Origin: Candidatus Limnocylindrales bacterium
Lineage (GTDB): Bacteria; Desulfobacterota; Binatia; UBA1149; CAITLU01
DNA length: 64,000 nt
Assembly: GCA_035626395.1 (NCBI GenBank)
Contig: DASPNR010000002.1
Location: 250,501 to 314,500, forward strand
Direction of reading: 5' to 3'
The notes under the pieces were generated by a model. It was not told the origin of the DNA. It ran no database searches and saw only the letters and a list, made by a program, of their open reading frames with translations. Positions 1-8,311 of this stretch are shown piece by piece. Numbering within the stretch: the stretch's first letter is position 1; each line of letters opens with the position of its first letter. Made by a program: the position numbers and the translations under genes.

Positions 1-1
1 C

Positions 2-355
2 ATGCGCCGTCCGCGTCTGGCCCGCGCGATCCTGCGTGCCGCCGCCTCCGGCGATCACGAGCTTGCCGAGAAGGTCGCGTCCTTCCACGAACGGATGAGC
101 GCGATGATCCTTGCCGCCATGCACGGTGTGACGGTGGGCGCCATCGCCGCGGCCGCAGCGCCGGGCGAAGCAAGCAACGGCGGCGCGGCGCCTGCCGTAC
201 CGACCGCGGACGAAAGGGCCGTTGCCGCTCTGCTGCAACACGTCTGGTTCTCCTGCCTGGTCGGCTGGGCCGGCGGCCTGATGGTGCAGAACCAGGTCAT
301 CGACCAGATGAACACCGCAACCTCACTGCTGATGCGCGCTGCGCACGAGGGATGA
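2..355 (+). CDS. TetR-family regulator, C-terminal part (runs off the left edge)
   Basis: The reading frame is open from the first base and ends at 355, so only the C-terminal ligand-binding/dimerisation half is present; the in-frame ATG at base 2 is probably internal. The roughly 117 residues are helical, alanine-rich and typical of a TetR C-terminus: a helix with two histidines and two glutamates, a Gly/Ala linker, then a tryptophan- and glycine-containing helix ending in NQVIDQMNTATSLLMRAA. The DNA-binding helix-turn-helix would lie outside the window. Its stop is 4 bases before the ATG of the Rieske oxygenase, so the two are probably co-transcribed and this regulator may control it. The family assignment rests on overall resemblance only, because the diagnostic N-terminal domain is missing. 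Confidence 0.55.
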   Translation: MRRPRLARAILRAAASGDHELAEKVASFHERMSAMILAAMHGVTVGAIAAAAAPGEASNGGAAPAVPTADERAVAALLQHVWFSCLVGWAGGLMVQNQVIDQMNTATSLLMRAAHEG

Positions 356-359
356 AGCC

Positions 360-1307
360 ATGACCACGTCTCGCTATCCGATGCCGCCTTATCCGAACGG
401 CTGGTACCAGGTCGCGTACACCGACGAGTTGGAAGTGGGCTCGCCGCAGCCGCTGCACTATTTCGGGCGCGAGCTGGTGATCTATCGCGGCGAGGACCGC
501 CGCGCGCGCGTGTTCGACGCCTTCTGTCCGCACCTCGGCGCGCACCTCGGCTTCGGCGGCAAGATCGAGGGCAACGACATCCGCTGCCCCTTCCATGGCT
601 GGCGCTACGACGGTGAAGGCAAGTGCAACGAGATCCCCTACGGCAAGCGCATTCCGCCGTCGGCCAGGCTGCGCGCGTGGGAGGTGATCGAGAAGAACGG
701 CCTGATCATGGTCTGGCACCACGCGGGCGGGAGCGCGCCGGAGTGGGAGATTCCAGACGTGCCGGAATACGGGCACGAGGACTGGACGCCGTACGTGAAG
801 CGGCGTTGGAAGATCAAGGCGCACAACCAGGAGATGGCCGAGAACTCGGTGGACATCGCACACTTCCGCTACGTGCATGGCACCCTGACGGTTCCCGAAA
901 GCGTGGCCACGGCCGAAGGCGCGTGCCTGCACGTGGATTCCAAGATGAAGCTCGGCACGCCCATCGGCGAGGTCGAGGGCGGCATCGAGTCCAAGGCCTA
1001 TGGCTTCGGCTTCAGCACGGTACGCTTCCGCGGCATCGTCGACACCCTGCTCGTAACTTCCGTCACGCCCATCGACGGTCAGTACGTGGACGTGCGCTTC
1101 TCGTTCAGCGTCAAGAAGATCGGCGACGCCGGCACCACGCGCGGCGTGGGCAAGGCGCTCATTGCCGACATCGACAAACAGATGAGCGAGGACATTCCGA
1201 TCTGGGAGAACAAGGTGTTCCTGGAACGCCCGATGCTGTGCGACGGCGACGGGCCCATCGGCGTGTTCCGCAGCTGGTGCAAGCAGTTCTACAGCGCGGC
1301 TGCCTAG
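360..1307 (+). CDS. Rieske non-heme iron oxygenase, KshA/DAF-36-like
   Basis: This is a 315-residue terminal oxygenase component. The N-terminal Rieske domain shows the 2Fe-2S ligands C-P-H (about residue 57) and C-P-F-H-G-W (about residue 78). The catalytic domain shows the mononuclear iron motif D-x2-H-x4-H in NSVDIAHFRYVHG (about residues 161-173). The stretch IPYGKRIPPSARLRAW after the Rieske centre resembles 3-ketosteroid 9-alpha-hydroxylase KshA, and GWYQVAYTDEL with FGRELVIYRGED resembles sterol 7-desaturases of the DAF-36/Neverland type. A steroid, sterol or other polycyclic substrate is therefore inferred, but the sequence does not fix it. Such enzymes need a reductase, and none is next to it here. 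It follows the TetR gene by 4 bases. A terminal steroid-ring oxygenase fits the acyl-CoA and P450 genes further on. Confidence 0.85.
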   Translation: MTTSRYPMPPYPNGWYQVAYTDELEVGSPQPLHYFGRELVIYRGEDRRARVFDAFCPHLGAHLGFGGKIEGNDIRCPFHGWRYDGEGKCNEIPYGKRIPPSARLRAWEVIEKNGLIMVWHHAGGSAPEWEIPDVPEYGHEDWTPYVKRRWKIKAHNQEMAENSVDIAHFRYVHGTLTVPESVATAEGACLHVDSKMKLGTPIGEVEGGIESKAYGFGFSTVRFRGIVDTLLVTSVTPIDGQYVDVRFSFSVKKIGDAGTTRGVGKALIADIDKQMSEDIPIWENKVFLERPMLCDGDGPIGVFRSWCKQFYSAAA

Positions 1308-1425
1308 CGCCGCCGCTCGTCGCAGCGCCGGCGACGCGCGCGCATCGCGTCTTGGCACCGCAACCGGTCGGGCCGGCGCGCCGCGTCCGCGTGCTGTACC
1401 TGCCGTCTCTGCCGCCGACGACCCG

Positions 1426-2883
1426 TCAGCGTGCGGCGAGCTTCATCCCGGGTCCCTCCTGCCCCGCCAGCTCCATTCTGGCCGCCTTCTGAAGCTGGAC
1501 GAAGGATTCCCGGATCGCCTCCACGAACACGTGCAGATCCGGCACCAGGTCCCAGTCCGCCAGCACGCCCCAGTACAGAGTTCCCATGTAGCTGAAGAGC
1601 GCGACGCCGAGGCCCTGATTCTCGAGCAGGTTCACCATCGGATAGATCTGCCGCAGCGGAGCGTCGAGCAGGTAGAGCTCGAGCTGCGGCCCCGGTACGT
1701 TGGTCACCACCAGATTGAACGGCCGCGAGCGCGTGGACAGGCGCACGGCCAGCGACAGCAGGCGCCAGGTCGTCATGTCGCTGACGCTGGCCAGGACCTG
1801 CGCGCCGAGCGCCTGTTTCGATTCCTTCAGGCGCGCCGTCGTCGCGCGTATGCGGTCCAGGCGCGTCACCGGATCCGCCTCATCGACCGGCAGATCGGTC
1901 ATCCACAGCGCGATCCTGTTGCCGAGATGTCCGCGCTCCTCCGTGGATCGCACGCTGACCGGTACGTTCGCCCGGATGCGCAGAAAATCGGGATTGATGC
2001 CTCGGTGCTCGAGGAACGTGCGCACCGCGCCGGCGACCGTGGCGAGCACGACGTCGTTGACCGTGCCGCCGAGCGCATTCTTGACGGCCTTGATGTCCTC
2101 GAGCGGCAGCGCCAGCCAGTCCAGCCGCCGGTGCGGGCCGATGGGCTGGTTCCATGGCGTCGGCGAGGCAGGTCGGATCGTGGACGTCAGCGTCTCGGCC
2201 ACGCCTTCGACGCCATCGACGACTTCGCGCACCACCTGCGACGGGTCCGAAAGCAGAGCCGGCACGCTCGCGAGCGCTGCCACGGGTCGCGCCACGCGCC
2301 GCCACAGCTCTTCGGCGGCAAGGACGACCGGGGACGGCGCGGGCCTGGGCACGAACGCGCGGGGCGGAAGGAACGTGGTGGTGGGAAACGGGTTCAGCAG
2401 CACCGCCATCAGATCGACGCCGGAGATGCCGTCGATCATGCAGTGGTGGACCTTCTGGATGACGGCGAAATGCCTGCCTCCTTCCAAGCCTTCGACGACC
2501 CAGAACTCCCACAGCGGCTTGCTGCGATCCAGCCCCTGCGAGTCGATGCGGCCGGCCAGCAGCTTGAGCTGCTCCGTCGTGCCGGGCCGCGGCAGGCTGG
2601 TGTGGCGCACGTGGTAGGCGATGTTGAAATGATCGTCGTCCACCCAAACCGGCAGCCGCTCGATGGGAACGTAGTCGAGGCGCTGGCGATAGCGCGGAAT
2701 CTGGTCGAGGCGCGATGCAACGTAGGAGCGGATGCGCCCGATGTCGACGCCGCCGGACTCGTTGGCAAGCGAGGCGGTTTCGAAGACCGTCACCGCGCCG
2801 ATGTGCATGTGCGCGTTGCCGTCCTCGAGGGCGAGGAAGGCGTTGTCGGCGGCGGTCAGCGGCTCGTAGGCGTAGCGGGCCAT
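1426..2883 (-). CDS. WS/DGAT-family wax ester synthase/diacylglycerol acyltransferase
   Basis: At 485 residues this matches the usual length of bacterial wax ester synthase/acyl-CoA:diacylglycerol acyltransferases. The catalytic HHxxxDG motif is present as HHCMIDG (about residues 142-148), inside the condensation-like acyltransferase fold. The C-terminal half has the conserved NVPGP stretch and the WS/DGAT N-x-V-x(n)-DL core around GGTVNDVVLATVAGAVR. Enzymes of this family esterify acyl-CoA to fatty alcohols or diacylglycerol at the inner membrane, making wax esters or triacylglycerol for storage. It lies 16 bases downstream of plsB on the same strand, and an acyltransferase fusion is divergent to plsB. 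This places three acyl transfer steps, from glycerol-3-phosphate to a neutral lipid, in one locus. Which ester it makes cannot be read from the sequence. Confidence 0.92.
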   Translation of the reverse strand: MARYAYEPLTAADNAFLALEDGNAHMHIGAVTVFETASLANESGGVDIGRIRSYVASRLDQIPRYRQRLDYVPIERLPVWVDDDHFNIAYHVRHTSLPRPGTTEQLKLLAGRIDSQGLDRSKPLWEFWVVEGLEGGRHFAVIQKVHHCMIDGISGVDLMAVLLNPFPTTTFLPPRAFVPRPAPSPVVLAAEELWRRVARPVAALASVPALLSDPSQVVREVVDGVEGVAETLTSTIRPASPTPWNQPIGPHRRLDWLALPLEDIKAVKNALGGTVNDVVLATVAGAVRTFLEHRGINPDFLRIRANVPVSVRSTEERGHLGNRIALWMTDLPVDEADPVTRLDRIRATTARLKESKQALGAQVLASVSDMTTWRLLSLAVRLSTRSRPFNLVVTNVPGPQLELYLLDAPLRQIYPMVNLLENQGLGVALFSYMGTLYWGVLADWDLVPDLHVFVEAIRESFVQLQKAARMELAGQEGPGMKLAAR

Positions 2884-2899
2884 GGATCAGGAAGCTCCT

Positions 2900-5341
2900 T
2901 CAGTCGTTGCGGCCGAGCAGGCCTGTGCGGCGGCTGGCGGCGAGCGCATCGATCGCGTCGACGCGGCGGATCACGCGCCGCAGCTCGGCGGCGAATGCTC
3001 GGCGCTTCTCCGCAAGATCACTGCCGTCGCTCGCGAGCAACCCGCGGTTGCCGGCTAGCCGCAGCGCCGTCTGGAACAGCACCTTCGAGACCGACTCGGC
3101 GCGCGCCACGCGGCGCTGGAGCTGGTACTGCTTTCCGAGCGCCAGGCACTGCGCGACGAATCTTGCCTCGTCGAGCTTCTCCTTCGGATCGACCTTGGTC
3201 AGCGCGTCGGCGACCACGCGGTACGCCTCCAGGAACGGCCGCAGCACGCGGTGCGAATTGAACGGCTTGATCGAGAGCAGCAGCTGCTCGGTCTCCTTGC
3301 CGCCTGCGCGCAGCCTGCTCTCCCATTCCGGGTCGTGGAAGGCCATTTCCTCGCTCATCTCGGCGCGGAAGGTGGCGCGATCGGCGAAGAAGAACTCGAA
3401 CTTGAGCAGATCGCGCAGCGCCATCGCCTCGTTCCAGAACAGCTCGAGCCTGTCGCCCGCTCCCGCCTCCGCCGCGGCCACGACCGCGAGCTCGGCGATG
3501 GAGCCGGTGACGAAGAAGTGGATGATCGTGTTGCGGTAGTACGCAGCCGTCAGGTACTCGTCGGAGCGGATGGCGTAGACGGCGTCGGCGCCCTCGGCAA
3601 AACAGGTGACGACGCCATTCTCGACCAGGTGCTCGAGCACGCGCTGCACCGAATCGGGCCGGGTCAGGTCCAGGTCCTCGGTCATCGGAAGCTTTCGGCG
3701 CCGTACGTAGGCCACCAGGTTGGTCAGCGCGGCCACCGTCTCCTCGACCGTCAGGGCCCGGTCGCCCACGCCGAGCAGCGCCAGCGTCACCAGCGAGGTG
3801 GGCGTGATGGGCGTGGCCTTGTTGATGCGGAAGCAGACTTCGAACGCGAGCTTCTGCAGATCCAGGCTGTTCTCGGCGATCTCCTCGGCGGTATCGGCCG
3901 TGCCGCGCTCGCCTAGCTGCTCGTTGAGCGAGATCGGCTCGCCGAACTCGATGTGGATGCCGCCGTAGCGGCGCCGCAGGCGGCGGATCACGCGCAGGAA
4001 CCAGCCGAAGCTCTCCGACTCCTTGGCCGACCCGCGCTGCTCGGCCACGTACTCGCCGACGTCCTGGATCTGATCGTACGCGATCGCGACGGGCAGCAGC
4101 ACGACGTCTTCGCTCTTGCCGCGCCGCCACGCATCCACGACGTAGGCAAGCATGCCGAAGCGCGGCGGCAGCATCTTTCCCGAGCGCGAGCGGCCGCCTT
4201 CGATGTACCACTCGAGCGAGAACCGCTTCTCGATCAGGTAATCGATGTAGTGCCGCAGCACGAACTTGTAGACCGGATTGTCCTTGAACGTGCGGCGGAT
4301 GAAGAACACGCCGGCGCGCCGCACCAGCGGTCCGACCGGAAAGAAGTTCATGTTGATGCCGCCGGCCGTGTGGTTGGGCGGATGCCCGTTCTCGTGCAGC
4401 ACGTACTGCAGGACCAGATGGTCCAGATTGGACTTGTGCGTGGGCAGGAACACGACCGGATGGCGCTGGGCCAGACTGTAGATCTGCTCGAGCCTCTTCT
4501 TGTCGTAGTGGATGATGTCGCCGTAGCCGCGCCGGTACAGCGAGCGGATGATGAAGGCGACGACGTCGATGACGAAGGGATCGTGAGTGGCCGCGATCTC
4601 GCGCAGATACCGCTGCGCATCCTCGGCGACCTTGGCCTCGGGCTTGCCCAGCTCGCGCGCCAGGCGTGCCAGACCTCCGCGAAATGCCGGCCGGCCCAGG
4701 ATGTCCTGCTCGACCATGCGCGGGACCTTGTAGCGTGCGCCGCGAAGGCGACGCTCGGCCCGCTCCAGCGCCAGCGTGGCCTGCCGCGCGATGAACTCGG
4801 CCAGTCCCGTCGTCTCGCCGATGTCCTCGCCGCCGGCGCTGCGCCACCGCGCCCTCAGCTCCGAGAGGCGCGCCGGCTCGCCCGCCACGACCCGGCATCG
4901 CTCCGGATGACGCGCGATCGTCCATCGCTGCCGCACGCGTCCCGGATCGCGCGGATCGCTCATGGTCAGCATGTCGAGCGTGGAGAGCGTGCGTAGGCCG
5001 TCGGTCTTGCCCGAGAACCACGCCACGCGCAGCGGGGCCATCAGCGGATCTCCGCCCGAGGCGACCGCCGACTCGAGCGCCGCGTGGCTTCCCCTGCGGC
5101 GCCTGGCGGGGCCGCGCGTGGGAGGAATGGAGACGACATCGACCGCCGCGTCGGGGAATTCCCCGGGACGCTGGCGCGCGATCCAGTCCTTCAGCAGCCT
5201 GCGTTCGAGCTCGGTGCAGGCGTCGAGAAGGAAGACGATCCGCTCGGCACTCGCGCTCGGCCATGGCGGCTCGATGGACCCGGTGTCGGCGGAAAGGGCG
5301 GCCAGGCTCACGGCGAGTCTTGTAGGCCAGTGGCCGCTCAC
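2900..5341 (-). CDS. plsB: Glycerol-3-phosphate 1-O-acyltransferase PlsB
   Basis: The protein acylates sn-glycerol-3-phosphate at position 1, the first step of phospholipid and triacylglycerol synthesis, at the inner membrane. Acyltransferase block I is HKSNLD (His and Asp of the HxxxxD motif), followed by FFIRRTFKDN and EGGRSRSGK (glycerol-3-phosphate binding), then the PlsB-type P-V-A-I-A-Y-D block. From the GTG at 5341 it is about 813 residues, close to the roughly 810 of classical PlsB. Longer in-frame starts up to 5461 would run into the divergent HAD-PlsC gene, so the shorter start is preferred, but no strong ribosome site decides it. It is co-directional with the WS/DGAT gene 16 bases downstream. 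The large C-terminal region is alpha-helical and conserved with PlsB. Confidence 0.9.
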   Translation of the reverse strand: MSGHWPTRLAVSLAALSADTGSIEPPWPSASAERIVFLLDACTELERRLLKDWIARQRPGEFPDAAVDVVSIPPTRGPARRRRGSHAALESAVASGGDPLMAPLRVAWFSGKTDGLRTLSTLDMLTMSDPRDPGRVRQRWTIARHPERCRVVAGEPARLSELRARWRSAGGEDIGETTGLAEFIARQATLALERAERRLRGARYKVPRMVEQDILGRPAFRGGLARLARELGKPEAKVAEDAQRYLREIAATHDPFVIDVVAFIIRSLYRRGYGDIIHYDKKRLEQIYSLAQRHPVVFLPTHKSNLDHLVLQYVLHENGHPPNHTAGGINMNFFPVGPLVRRAGVFFIRRTFKDNPVYKFVLRHYIDYLIEKRFSLEWYIEGGRSRSGKMLPPRFGMLAYVVDAWRRGKSEDVVLLPVAIAYDQIQDVGEYVAEQRGSAKESESFGWFLRVIRRLRRRYGGIHIEFGEPISLNEQLGERGTADTAEEIAENSLDLQKLAFEVCFRINKATPITPTSLVTLALLGVGDRALTVEETVAALTNLVAYVRRRKLPMTEDLDLTRPDSVQRVLEHLVENGVVTCFAEGADAVYAIRSDEYLTAAYYRNTIIHFFVTGSIAELAVVAAAEAGAGDRLELFWNEAMALRDLLKFEFFFADRATFRAEMSEEMAFHDPEWESRLRAGGKETEQLLLSIKPFNSHRVLRPFLEAYRVVADALTKVDPKEKLDEARFVAQCLALGKQYQLQRRVARAESVSKVLFQTALRLAGNRGLLASDGSDLAEKRRAFAAELRRVIRRVDAIDALAASRRTGLLGRND

Positions 5342-5375
5342 AACGCAACGGCGGCGTGCTATGGTGCGCGCCCCC

Positions 5376-6809
5376 ATGAGTAGTAGGGCACTGATGACGC
5401 GGGACATCGAGGAAGGACCGTCCGGCCCTTCCATCGGTGCGTTCTTCGACCTCGACCGCACCTTGATCGCCGGCTTCTCGGCCTCCGCATTCGTGCGCGA
5501 CTGGCTGACCAGCGGCAGGGCCGCCGCCGTCGACGTCGCGACCTCAGCCGCAGCCGCCCTTTCCTTTCAGCTCGGCCAGAAGAACTTCTCGGCCTTCGTG
5601 TCGGAAAGCCTGCAGATGGTGCGCGGCCTGACCGAGGCCGAGCTCGAGGAGATCGGCGAGCGCCTGTTCGGGCAGACGATCGCCGCCAGCATCTACCCCG
5701 AATCCCGTGCGCTGGTGGAAGCGCATCGCGCCAAGGGGCACACGCTGGCCGTCGTCTCTTCGGCCACGCGCTTCCAGGTCGCTCCCGTCGCGCGCGAGCT
5801 AGGCATCGAGCACGTCTTCTGCACCGGCCTGGAGGTGGCCGACGGCAAGCTCACCGGCAACGTGGTGCGGCCGACCTGTTACGGCCCGGGCAAGGCCGAG
5901 TTCGCCGAAGCGTTCGCGCGCGAGCGCGGCATCGACATGAGCCAGAGCTACTTCTACACCGACAGCGACGAGGATCTTCCGCTGCTGCTGGCGGTGGGGC
6001 GGCCGCGTCCGGTCAATCCGAGCAGGCGCCTGGCGGCGATCGCGGCCAAGCGCGTCTGGCCCGTGCGCACGTTCACCAGCCGCGGCATGCCGAGCATCAC
6101 CGATATCGTGCGCACGTCTCTGGCCGTGGGTTCGATGATCCCCTCCTTCCTGCTCGGCCTGCCGGCGGCGATCCTGGACGGCGACTTCCGCCAGGCCATC
6201 AACCTTGCCGCCACGACCTGGGGAGAGCTCGGAACCGCGCTGGCCGGCATCCACATGACGGTGCATGGCGAGGCCAACATCTGGACGCAGCGGCCGGCCG
6301 TGTTCATCTTCAACCATCAGAGCGCACTGGACGTCCTGCTGGTATGCAAGCTGCTGCGTCGCGACTTCGTCGGCATCAGCAAGCAGGAGGTGCGCACGGT
6401 GCCTATCCTCGGGCAGGCGTTCGAGCTGGCCGGCACCATCTTCATCGACCGCTTCAATCACGCCGAGGCCATCAAGGCGCTGGAGCCGGCCACCGAGGCG
6501 CTCCGGCACGGGCTCTCGATCGCCATTGCGCCCGAAGGCACGCGCAGCGTGGGCACGCGCCTGGGCCGCTTCAAGAAGGGGGCCTTCCGCATCGCGATGG
6601 CGGCTGGCGTGCCGGTGGTCCCGATCGTCATTCACAACGCGGTGGATGCGCTGCCCAAGCACGGCCTGGTCATCCGCTCCACCAGCGTGGAGGTGACGGT
6701 GCTGGCGCCGATTGCCACCACCGGCTGGACGCACGAGAACCTCGACGAGAACATCCGCAGGATCGAGGAGCAGTACCGGCGCGTGCTGGCCATCCACGAC
6801 CACGAATGA
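5376..6809 (+). CDS. HAD-IB phosphatase fused to 1-acylglycerol-3-phosphate acyltransferase (PlsC)
   Basis: This is a two-domain protein of about 477 residues. Residues 20-230 form a HAD-IB (SerB-type) hydrolase with the nucleophile motif FFDLDRTLI, a VVSSAT motif II, and a late acidic motif DSDEDLPLL. After a hydrophobic linker (SLAVGSMIPSFLLGLPAAI), residues 270-475 form a PlsC acyltransferase with NHQSALD (HxxxxD) and APEGTRS. The acyltransferase half would make phosphatidic acid from lysophosphatidic acid. The HAD half could dephosphorylate a lipid or small phosphate, so one polypeptide may go from lysophosphatidate towards diacylglycerol for the WS/DGAT nearby, which is an inference. The start at 5376 has no strong ribosome site. 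A longer in-frame extension upstream overlaps plsB and was rejected. The VOC gene follows 10 bases after the stop. Confidence 0.9.
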   Translation: MSSRALMTRDIEEGPSGPSIGAFFDLDRTLIAGFSASAFVRDWLTSGRAAAVDVATSAAAALSFQLGQKNFSAFVSESLQMVRGLTEAELEEIGERLFGQTIAASIYPESRALVEAHRAKGHTLAVVSSATRFQVAPVARELGIEHVFCTGLEVADGKLTGNVVRPTCYGPGKAEFAEAFARERGIDMSQSYFYTDSDEDLPLLLAVGRPRPVNPSRRLAAIAAKRVWPVRTFTSRGMPSITDIVRTSLAVGSMIPSFLLGLPAAILDGDFRQAINLAATTWGELGTALAGIHMTVHGEANIWTQRPAVFIFNHQSALDVLLVCKLLRRDFVGISKQEVRTVPILGQAFELAGTIFIDRFNHAEAIKALEPATEALRHGLSIAIAPEGTRSVGTRLGRFKKGAFRIAMAAGVPVVPIVIHNAVDALPKHGLVIRSTSVEVTVLAPIATTGWTHENLDENIRRIEEQYRRVLAIHDHE

Positions 6810-6819
6810 GGAGGACGAC

Positions 6820-7347
6820 ATGAGCGATGCACCGGCGCCTGCGCGCAACTTCAACCACATCGCCTTCCCCACCGCCGACACCGAAGCCACTCGGCGCTTC
6901 TACACCGAAGTGCTCGACATGAAGCTGGTCGGTGCCGTGCGGCCCGACATGAGCGGCACGACACGCCAGGAGCACCCGCACATCCATACGTTCTTCGCGA
7001 CCGGCAGCGGCGAATGCATCGCGTTCTTCGAGATTCCTGGCTTCCGGCCGCAGCCCAACAAGGATGGTGCGCCCGATTTCACCCGCCACATCGCCTTCGG
7101 CGTCGATTCCGAGGAGCAGCTTCTGGCGTGGCGGCGGCGCCTGCAGGAGAAGGGCGTGGAAGTCAGCGGCGTCATCGAGCACGAAGGGATCTGGAAATCG
7201 ATCTACTTCCGCGACCCCAATCACCTGGTGCTGGAGCTGACGTGGCAGACGCGGCCGCTGTCGGCGGAGGACGCCGACAACGCACGGGCAATGGTGGAGG
7301 ATTGGAACAGGACCCACGGCGGCTGGGCAGCAGGAAACGTCGGATGA
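6820..7347 (+). CDS. VOC (glyoxalase/extradiol dioxygenase fold) protein
   Basis: This 175-residue single VOC-type protein opens with NFNHIAFPTADTEATRRFY, the usual first beta-alpha unit. Later it has HIAFGV and a C-terminal metal-ligand strand YFRDPNHLVLEL. Histidines in the first, third and fourth beta strands and the Glu in LVLEL are the expected metal positions. The family includes glyoxalases, ring-cleavage dioxygenases and epimerases, so the reaction cannot be assigned. A strong AGGAGG ribosome site lies 5 bases upstream of the ATG, right after the stop of the HAD-PlsC gene, and the stop overlaps the start of the following SDR (ATGA). The three genes therefore look like one operon. Confidence 0.8.
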   Translation: MSDAPAPARNFNHIAFPTADTEATRRFYTEVLDMKLVGAVRPDMSGTTRQEHPHIHTFFATGSGECIAFFEIPGFRPQPNKDGAPDFTRHIAFGVDSEEQLLAWRRRLQEKGVEVSGVIEHEGIWKSIYFRDPNHLVLELTWQTRPLSAEDADNARAMVEDWNRTHGGWAAGNVG

Positions 7348-8105
7348 ACATGACGCTGGACGGAAAGGTCGCGGTGGTCACGGGCGGCTCGCGCGGGATC
7401 GGCAAGGGCATTGCGGCGGCGCTGGCGCAGGCAGGAGCTCGCGTGATGATCACCTCGCGCAATGCCGAGAGCTGTCAGGCGGCGGCGGCCGAGATCGGCG
7501 CCGACTGCCTGTTCGAGCCGGGCCACGTGGGACGGCAGGAGGACGCCGAGCGCGTCGTGGCCGCCACGATGCAGCGGCTCGGACGGCTCGACATCCTCGT
7601 CAACAACGCCGCCACCAATCCCTACGCCGGCCCCACCATCGACGTCGACATCCCGCGCTGGGAGAAGACGATCAGCACCAACCTGACGGCGCCGCTGGTG
7701 TGGACGCAGCTAGCCTGGCGCACCTGGATGAAGGAGCACGGCGGCTCCATCATCAACATCTCGAGCGTAGGCGGGCTGGCGACCAACCCGATCCTCGGCG
7801 TCTATGACGTCACCAAGGCGGCGCTCATCCATCTGACCAAACAGCTGGCTGCCGAGCTCGGGCCCAAGGTGCGCGTCAACGCAATCGCACCGGGCCTGAT
7901 CAAGACCGACTTCGCGCATGCACTTTGGGCAGAAGGACGCGGGGACGCCGTAGCGATGGCTTACCCGCTCAAGCGCCTCGGAGAGCCACGAGATATCGCT
8001 CAGGCTGCCCTCTATCTTGCCGACGACGCCGCCAGCGGCTGGATGACCGGCAACACGCTCGTCATCGACGGCGGCGGACTGGTCAGCTTCGGCAAGGTCG
8101 GCTGA
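7344..8105 (+). CDS. Short-chain dehydrogenase/reductase (SDR)
   Basis: This 253-residue classical SDR uses NAD(P)H to oxidise or reduce a hydroxyl or keto group. The cofactor motif TGGSRGIG is at residues 13-20, NNAA at 87-90, the catalytic Ser in NISSVGG, and the YxxxK pair as Y154-D-V-T-K158. The C-terminus has IAPGLIKTDF and the typical IDGG end. It starts by ATGA overlap with the VOC gene, which indicates translational coupling. It is probably a 3-hydroxyacyl-CoA, steroid or alcohol dehydrogenase in the surrounding degradation set, but the substrate is unknown. A hairpin without a T-run lies about 130 bases downstream. Confidence 0.9.
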   Translation: MNMTLDGKVAVVTGGSRGIGKGIAAALAQAGARVMITSRNAESCQAAAAEIGADCLFEPGHVGRQEDAERVVAATMQRLGRLDILVNNAATNPYAGPTIDVDIPRWEKTISTNLTAPLVWTQLAWRTWMKEHGGSIINISSVGGLATNPILGVYDVTKAALIHLTKQLAAELGPKVRVNAIAPGLIKTDFAHALWAEGRGDAVAMAYPLKRLGEPRDIAQAALYLADDAASGWMTGNTLVIDGGGLVSFGKVG

Positions 8106-8233
8106 GACCATCGTCGCGCGCGAGGCGCGCAGCAACGCGCGCGTCTTGCGCGACGAAAGTCTGGTCTTCGTGCTTCGCGCCCACAGGCGCCGGCCAAGTC
8201 CGAATATCAGCAGATACATTGCCCTGTCCTCTT

Positions 8234-8259
8234 GGCGGGAAGGTCGCTGCCTTCCCGCC
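8234..8259. terminator. Perfect 10-bp hairpin between convergent genes
   Basis: GGCGGGAAGG and CCTTCCCGCC form a perfect 10-bp stem with a 6-base loop, in the space between the SDR and the convergent MFS gene. There is no clear T-run on either side, so it is at best a weak or Rho-assisted terminator or an RNA stability hairpin. Confidence 0.4.
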
Positions 8260-8311
8260 GGTCGCAAAACCGATCCTCCATTGGATGCATGCAGCTCGAG
8301 ACGCTCGCGCA

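Noticed and set aside
297-1358. Long open frame antisense to the Rieske oxygenase gene
   Set aside because: High-GC DNA keeps opposite frames open. The translated product is His/Arg/Val-rich with no recognisable domain, while the plus strand encodes a Rieske oxygenase with all iron ligands.
1308-1425. A degraded palindrome copy after the Rieske gene
   Set aside because: Only GCAACCGGTCG-like fragments resemble the 50.9-kb copy. Too short and too GC-rich to claim.
5342-5461. A 40-residue N-terminal extension of PlsB
   Set aside because: It would overlap the start of the divergent HAD-PlsC gene, which has a conserved FFDLDRT beginning at about residue 23. The protein reaches the usual PlsB length without it.
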